A stretch of DNA of 5,080 nt from Clostridiales bacterium (GTDB taxonomy: Bacteria; Bacillota; Clostridia; Oscillospirales; Oscillospiraceae), in contig SFGJ01000049.1 of the NCBI GenBank assembly GCA_004557655.1, forward strand, positions 1 through 5,080, given 5' to 3'. This document shows, in pieces, positions 1 to 2,769 of this stretch. The first letter of the stretch is position 1, and every line of letters starts with the position of its first letter. Position numbers and translations under genes: made by a program. The notes below the pieces were generated by a model. That model had not been told where the DNA came from. It did no database searches and saw nothing but the letters and a program-made list of their open reading frames with translations.

Positions 1-1
1 C

Positions 2-145
2 CAATTCTTTTTCCCGGATAAGACAGCGGAAAAATCGACGCAAAGGCGGCAGCTCGACACGCTGCTTGACAGCATGAGCGATAAGGGCATACGGATTGTA
101 ACCGCAACGGCGAAAGAAATTGCAGAAGTCGAAAACGAAAATTGA
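2..145 (+). CDS. C-terminal end of an unrecognised protein (5' truncated by window edge)
   Basis: An open frame runs from the window edge to TGA at 143-145, giving 47 residues that begin QFFFPDKTAEKS and end EIAEVENEN. The composition is protein-like: a short hydrophobic start, a charged helix-prone middle (QRRQLDTLLDSMSDKG), then a likely beta-strand (IRIVTAT) and an acidic tail. A strong terminator begins 12 bases after the stop, which supports this being the real end of a gene and of its transcription unit. I do not recognise the family. It does not match the C-terminus I remember for PcfB/DUF3801 or the Toprim/DUF3991 proteins often found nearby in such elements. Function unknown; that it belongs to the same mobile element is inference from position only. 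Confidence 0.7.
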   Translation, partial: QFFFPDKTAEKSTQRRQLDTLLDSMSDKGIRIVTATAKEIAEVENEN

Positions 146-157
146 ATAGGCATTAGG

Positions 158-197
158 AAGCGTTGTAATCTTTTTGAGATTGCAGCGTTTTTCTTTT
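158..197 (+). terminator. Intrinsic terminator after the upstream gene
   Basis: The arm AAGCGTTGTAATCT (158-171) pairs with AGATTGCAGCGTTT (177-190) to give a 14-bp stem with three G-U wobbles in RNA and a 5-base loop, followed by a T-rich tract (TTCTTTT, 191-197). It lies 12 bases after the stop at 145. It should end transcription from the left and so separate the mobC-relaxase genes from the upstream operon. Confidence 0.85.
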
Positions 198-212
198 GCT
201 TAAAGTTGGCAA

Positions 213-228
213 AACGGGGCTTTCCGTT
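213..228. repeat. Short inverted repeat upstream of the putative oriT
   Basis: AACGG (213-217) and CCGTT (224-228) form a perfect 5-bp inverted repeat around a 6-base centre. It lies in the non-coding region between the terminator and mobC. It could be an accessory protein-binding site of the transfer origin or a chance short hairpin; five base pairs alone are weak evidence. Confidence 0.3.
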
Positions 229-266
229 GTAGTAGGGAGTAAGGAAAAACTTTCGTAGCAAGCATA

Positions 267-303
267 GGAAGCGGGTACCCACTTCCGTATTTTCGCCCTC
301 CTG
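267..303 (+). other. oriT: Probable origin of transfer (oriT): inverted repeat plus IncQ-like nic core
   Basis: GGAAGCGGGTACCCACTTCC (267-286) is a 20-base palindrome with one mismatched pair (C272/A281). It is followed at once by GTATTTTCGCCCTCC (287-301). As I remember it, the oriT of R1162/RSF1010 has an inverted repeat followed by GTAAGTGCGCCCTCC, and pIP501-type Gram-positive origins share GTAAGTGCGCCCT, so the core matches at GTA, a central T and CGCCCTCC. The expected nick would be on this strand within or beside CGCCC. The site is 76 bases upstream of mobC and directly upstream of the relaxase operon, where oriT is commonly found. The resemblance is from memory and nicking has not been shown, so this is a strong candidate only. 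No convincing sigma-70 promoter was found in 198-376, although one must lie there or be replaced by read-through. Confidence 0.65.
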
Positions 304-333
304 CGCTGCGGCACGTCGGTTGAAAATGGCTTG

Positions 334-349
334 TTGGGAAGTGTCCCAA
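334..349. repeat. Perfect inverted repeat upstream of the mobC ribosome binding site
   Basis: TTGGGA (334-339) and TCCCAA (344-349) flank the 4-base centre AGTG. The repeat ends 14 bases before the AAGGAG of mobC, so it falls in the likely mobC leader. It could be an operator, possibly for MobC itself, since ribbon-helix-helix relaxosome proteins often repress their own operon, or an RNA hairpin in the leader. There is no T-tract after it, so it is not an intrinsic terminator. Confidence 0.45.
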
Positions 350-363
350 ACCCTCGGAATGGA

Positions 364-369
364 AAGGAG
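364..369 (+). promoter_or_regulatory. Ribosome binding site that fixes the mobC start
   Basis: AAGGAG lies 7 bases before the ATG at 377, an ideal Firmicute spacing. The frame is open further upstream with ATGs at 320, 326 and 359, but none has a comparable Shine-Dalgarno sequence. This selects ATG 377 and gives a 109-residue MobC rather than 128. Confidence 0.85.
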
Positions 370-376
370 CGAAAGC

Positions 377-706
377 ATGGACGGACGCAAAAGAACGGTA
401 CAAATCAAATTCAGAGTAACAGAAGCAGAACGGGATTTAATTCTTGAAAAAATGAAGCTCGTCCCCACCCGGAACATGGCGGCATATCTTAGGAAGATTG
501 CCATTGACGGATACATTATCCAAGTAGACCACACCGACATAAAAGCCATGACAGCGGAGATACAGAAAATCGGTGTCAACGTCAACCAGATTGCAAAGCG
601 CGTAAACAGTACGGGCAGCGTCTACCAAGAGGACATAGAGGAAATAAAGGGGGTGCTTGCGGAGATATGGCGGTTACAAAGATTAAGCCTATTAAAAGCA
701 CGTTGA
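377..706 (+). CDS. mobC: MobC-like relaxosome accessory protein
   Basis: This 109-residue basic protein begins MDGRKRTVQIKFRVTEAE. Residues 6-14 look like the DNA-contacting beta-strand and residues 15-45 like the two helices of a ribbon-helix-helix fold (NMAAYLRKIAIDG being the second helix). Residues 65-74, IGVNVNQIAK, with a following N, match the hallmark GxNxNQIA(K/R)xxN stretch of the MobC mobilization family. Length is normal for the family. Known MobC proteins bind near oriT, help melt the nic region and assist the relaxase in the cytoplasm. The gene follows the putative oriT and overlaps the relaxase gene by 40 bases, so the two are probably co-transcribed and translationally coupled. 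Its start is set by AAGGAG at 364-369. Family assignment is firm; binding to the repeats at 267-286 or 334-349 is inference. Confidence 0.9.
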   Translation: MDGRKRTVQIKFRVTEAERDLILEKMKLVPTRNMAAYLRKIAIDGYIIQVDHTDIKAMTAEIQKIGVNVNQIAKRVNSTGSVYQEDIEEIKGVLAEIWRLQRLSLLKAR

Positions 707-2016
707 GCAAAGCCCTTGACTATATCCAAAATCCCGATAAGACGGACGGGAAAATGCTTGTGTCCTCTTTTGGCTGCTCCTATGAAACGGCAGACATTGA
801 ATTTGAATATACCTTGTCGCAAGCTCTCCAAAAGGGCAACAATTTAGCCTTTCATCTGATACAGTCCTTTGAGCCGGGGGAAGTGGATTATGAAACCGCC
901 CACAAAATCGGAAAGCAGCTTGCCGACGCGGTAACAAAAGGGCAGCATGAGTATGTATTGACGACGCACATTGACAAAGGACACGTCCATAATCACATTA
1001 TTTTCTGCGCGGTCAATTTTGTAGACCACCACAAGTATAATTCCAATAAGCGTAGTTATTACGGCATACGGAACATGAGCGACAGGCTGTGCCGGGAAAA
1101 CGGCTTATCCGTCATTGTCCCGAAAAAGGGAAACAAGGGAAAGAGCTATGCAGAGTATCAAGAGGAAAAAACGGGAACCAGTTGGAAAGGCAAGCTGAAA
1201 ATCGCCGTTGACGCACTCATTCCCCAAGTGTCCAGTTTTGAGGAATTGTTACAACGGCTGCAAGCTGCGGGCTATGAGATAAAGCCGGGAAAATATGTGT
1301 CCTGCCGCGCTCCCGGACAGGAACGCTTTACCCGTCTTAAAACCCTCGGCGCAGACTATACAGAGGAAGCCATAAGGGAACGCATAGAGGGCAAACGCGC
1401 CCGCGCTGCGAAAGCTCCCCGCGCAGATCGCGGCGGCGTTAGCCTGCTGATTGACATTGAAAACAGTATCAAGGCGGCGCAGAGCAAAGGCTATGAACAC
1501 TGGGCGAAAATCCACAATCTGAAACAGGCAGCTAAGACCATGAATTTCTTGACGGAGAATAAGATTGAACAGTACGCGGATTTAGTCAGCCGGATTGAGG
1601 AAGTGGCGGCAGAAAGCGAACAGGCGGCAGACGTATTAAAGGGCGTTGAAAAGCGGCTTGCAGATATGGCGGTGCTGATGAAGCACGTCGCCACTTATCA
1701 AAAGACAAAGCCTGTCTATGACGCATACCGCAAGGCAAAGAACAAAGAGCGATACCGCGCCGGACATGAGCGCGATATTATCCTCCATGAAGCTGCGGCA
1801 AAGGCACTCAAAACGGCGGGCATTACAAAGCTCCCCAATCCCGCCACGCTGCAAAAGGAATATGAAGCACTCCAAGCGCAGAAAGAAGCCCTTTACGCCG
1901 ATTATGGCAAGCTGAAAAAGAAAGTCCGGGAATATGACGTTATCAAGCAGAACATAGACAGCATTTTGCAGACAGGAAAGCAGCCGGAACGGGGCAAGGA
2001 AACAGAGCGCGGATAA
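667..2016 (+). CDS. MobA/MobL-type relaxase (mobilization nuclease)
   Basis: A 449-residue relaxase of the Relaxase/mobilization nuclease family (PF03432 type). The N-terminal residues 1-150 carry the nuclease: Tyr19 in STLSKALDYIQNP is the likely catalytic tyrosine, His63 sits in AFHLIQSF, and the metal-binding histidine motif is HIDKGHVHNHIIF at 101-113 (His101, His106, His108, His110). The NSNKRSYYGIR and MSDRLCRENGLSVI stretches (126-150) are also typical of these clostridial relaxases. Residues about 260-449 are rich in Ala, Glu and Lys and look long-helical, a probable coiled-coil or secretion-related tail. The enzyme would nick one strand at oriT, stay bound to the 5' end and pilot it through the mating channel. 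ATG 667 has GGAG only 2 bases upstream, but AAAGGGGGTG at 646-655 lies 11 bases before it. Length is complete, all expected catalytic residues are present and no frame damage is seen. Confidence 0.93.
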   Translation: MAVTKIKPIKSTLSKALDYIQNPDKTDGKMLVSSFGCSYETADIEFEYTLSQALQKGNNLAFHLIQSFEPGEVDYETAHKIGKQLADAVTKGQHEYVLTTHIDKGHVHNHIIFCAVNFVDHHKYNSNKRSYYGIRNMSDRLCRENGLSVIVPKKGNKGKSYAEYQEEKTGTSWKGKLKIAVDALIPQVSSFEELLQRLQAAGYEIKPGKYVSCRAPGQERFTRLKTLGADYTEEAIRERIEGKRARAAKAPRADRGGVSLLIDIENSIKAAQSKGYEHWAKIHNLKQAAKTMNFLTENKIEQYADLVSRIEEVAAESEQAADVLKGVEKRLADMAVLMKHVATYQKTKPVYDAYRKAKNKERYRAGHERDIILHEAAAKALKTAGITKLPNPATLQKEYEALQAQKEALYADYGKLKKKVREYDVIKQNIDSILQTGKQPERGKETERG

Positions 2017-2026
2017 ACAGGCGCAA

Positions 2027-2078
2027 AAAAAGACAGGACGCGGAAAGCCAGTAATGACCTCCCGCGCCCTGTCTTTTT
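2027..2078. terminator. Bidirectional intrinsic terminator between convergent operons
   Basis: The arm at 2027-2043 (AAAAAGACAGGACGCGG) pairs with 2062-2078 (CCGCGCCCTGTCTTTTT) over 17 positions with a single A/C mismatch (2038/2067) and an 18-base loop. The + strand ends in five Ts and the - strand in seven (complement of the A run at 2025-2031). It starts 11 bases after the relaxase stop and lies about 120 bases past the stop of the Cys-rich gene on the other strand, so one hairpin can serve both operons. Confidence 0.9.
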
Positions 2079-2169
2079 GTGGGTGCTGATTTTGGTATGT
2101 TACGCAGTAGAAAGCTGTTTTTAAGGGAAAAGGTATTCTGTATCGCCTAAGTGATTTTCACGCGCTGCA

Positions 2170-2199
2170 AGCCCTGTAAATCAAGGCTATTTTCGCCCT
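2170..2199 (+). other. Second nic-core-like site preceded by an imperfect inverted repeat
   Basis: TATTTTCGCCCT at 2188-2199 is identical to the 12 bases at 288-299 in the putative oriT and has the same orientation. Just before it, AGCCcTG (2170-2176) and CAaGGCT (2182-2188) form an imperfect inverted repeat with one C/A mismatch and the loop TAAAT. The spacing from repeat to CGCCC is 5 bases here against 7 at the first site. It lies in the short non-coding spacer 2079-2198 and its last base touches the stop codon of the - strand Cys-rich gene. It may be a relic or secondary relaxase target; the repeat sequence itself is not conserved between the two sites, so coincidence is possible. I see no small gene in the rest of that spacer. 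Confidence 0.35.
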
Positions 2200-2217
2200 T
2201 ATCGCGTAACAAGGGCG
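2194..2217. repeat. Inverted repeat over the 3' end of the Cys-rich gene
   Basis: CGCCCTT (2194-2200) and AAGGGCG (2211-2217) are a perfect 7-bp inverted repeat with a 10-base loop, covering the last codons and stop of the - strand gene. On the - strand it is followed by AAAATAG rather than a T run, so it is not a canonical terminator. It might stabilise the 3' end of the transcript, and it also includes the CGCCCT of the second nic-like site. Confidence 0.35.
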
Positions 2218-2564
2218 CGTCGTTTTCTCATGCGCTCCGCTGCCTGCCTGTTCGTGATACGCTTGCGGCAGTCCGGGCAGTATTTGACGCTGTTTGACTT
2301 TGACGCAAAGAACGCGCCGCATACGGTACAACGCTTTTTATCCTCGGTCTTAAAAAGCTCGGCATACAGGAGCTTATCAAGAGGAAGTACGGCAATCCGA
2401 AACCATTTGCAAAGCAGCGAATAAGAGATAAGCTGCGGGCATACGCACTCGTCCCCGTCGTCAAGTAAGATACAATGTCCGTTATTGCAGTTGCAGCACT
2501 CCCGGCGCACAAGGGAATTGACTTTCCGGCTTTGGGGCGGCGAAAGCCGCTTTATGCTGCTCAT
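2199..2564 (-). CDS. Cysteine-rich VLP-type protein with C-terminal zinc-ribbon motif
   Basis: A 121-residue protein resembling the Cys_rich_VLP family (PF14194 type) of clostridial mobile elements. Residues 1-55 hold seven cysteines (Cys23, 24, 26, 31, 40, 42, 52) in the pattern RECCNCNNGHCILLDDGDEC and VCPQL. Residues 79-99 form a second set, Cys79-x2-Cys82-x13-Cys96-x2-Cys99, a zinc-ribbon-like arrangement (RCTVCGAF, KYCPDCRKR). The C-terminus is strongly basic (RMRKRRALVTR), fitting nucleic-acid contact. Its ATG overlaps the TGA of the upstream TTRAP gene in an ATGA, and AGAGGAAGT just before it provides a ribosome binding site, so translation is probably coupled. It is the last gene of the - strand operon. 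The family's role in transfer or regulation is unknown to me; zinc binding is inferred from cysteine spacing. Confidence 0.85.
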   Translation of the reverse strand: MSSIKRLSPPQSRKVNSLVRRECCNCNNGHCILLDDGDECVCPQLISYSLLCKWFRIAVLPLDKLLYAELFKTEDKKRCTVCGAFFASKSNSVKYCPDCRKRITNRQAAERMRKRRALVTR

Positions 2565-2767
2565 ACTTCCTCTGCGGCGTAAATGGCAAGCTCCGCAAAT
2601 TCTTTCTCGGTCAGTGCGTCCACTTTGGAAAGGGTGCGCTTCGCCAGTTCCCGCATATCCGCGTCCATGTAGGGCAGCGCGGCGTTGATGTTCTCCGTAA
2701 GCTGCGCCTTGCTTCCCTCATGGTAAATGCTCAAAAGGTTTGTTTCCTCAACGGTAAATTTGTTCAT
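2561..2767 (-). CDS. TTRAP family (putative transposon-transfer assisting) small protein
   Basis: A 68-residue acidic protein starting MNKFTVEETNLLSIYHEGSK, with later segments AALPYMDADMRELAKRTLSK and TEKEFAELAIY. This matches the small TTRAP family (PF14203 type) encoded by many clostridial conjugative elements; molecular function is not known. It is predicted to be all-helical, without signal peptide or cysteines. There are two in-frame ATGs: 2773, which overlaps the stop of the upstream gene (ATGA), and 2767. GGAGG lies only 1 base before the first but 7 bases before the second, so I choose 2767; use of 2773 would add Met-Ser. It sits between the ArdC-like gene and the Cys-rich gene and overlaps the latter by 4 bases. 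Confidence 0.87.
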   Translation of the reverse strand: MNKFTVEETNLLSIYHEGSKAQLTENINAALPYMDADMRELAKRTLSKVDALTEKEFAELAIYAAEEV

Positions 2768-2769
2768 GC

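Noticed and set aside
206..235. Possible promoter TTGGCA with a weak TGTAGT or TAGTAG box
   Set aside because: The -10 match is poor at any reasonable spacing, so I did not list a promoter although the mob operon probably needs one in 198-376.
320..376. Extended mobC start adding 19 residues (MKMACWEVSQTLGMERSES)
   Set aside because: No Shine-Dalgarno sequence for the upstream ATGs, the added residues do not look like the family, and the stretch contains the inverted repeat at 334-349. ATG 377 has ideal AAGGAG spacing.
200..403. 67-residue open frame on the - strand beginning MYRSFASVHAFAPF
   Set aside because: It covers the terminator edge, the oriT candidate and the mobC start, has no recognisable domain and no good ribosome binding site; it is a chance frame in a control region.
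2151..2161. Small palindrome GTGATTTTCAC in the spacer between the operons
   Set aside because: Only four base pairs around a 3-base centre; too short to separate from chance.
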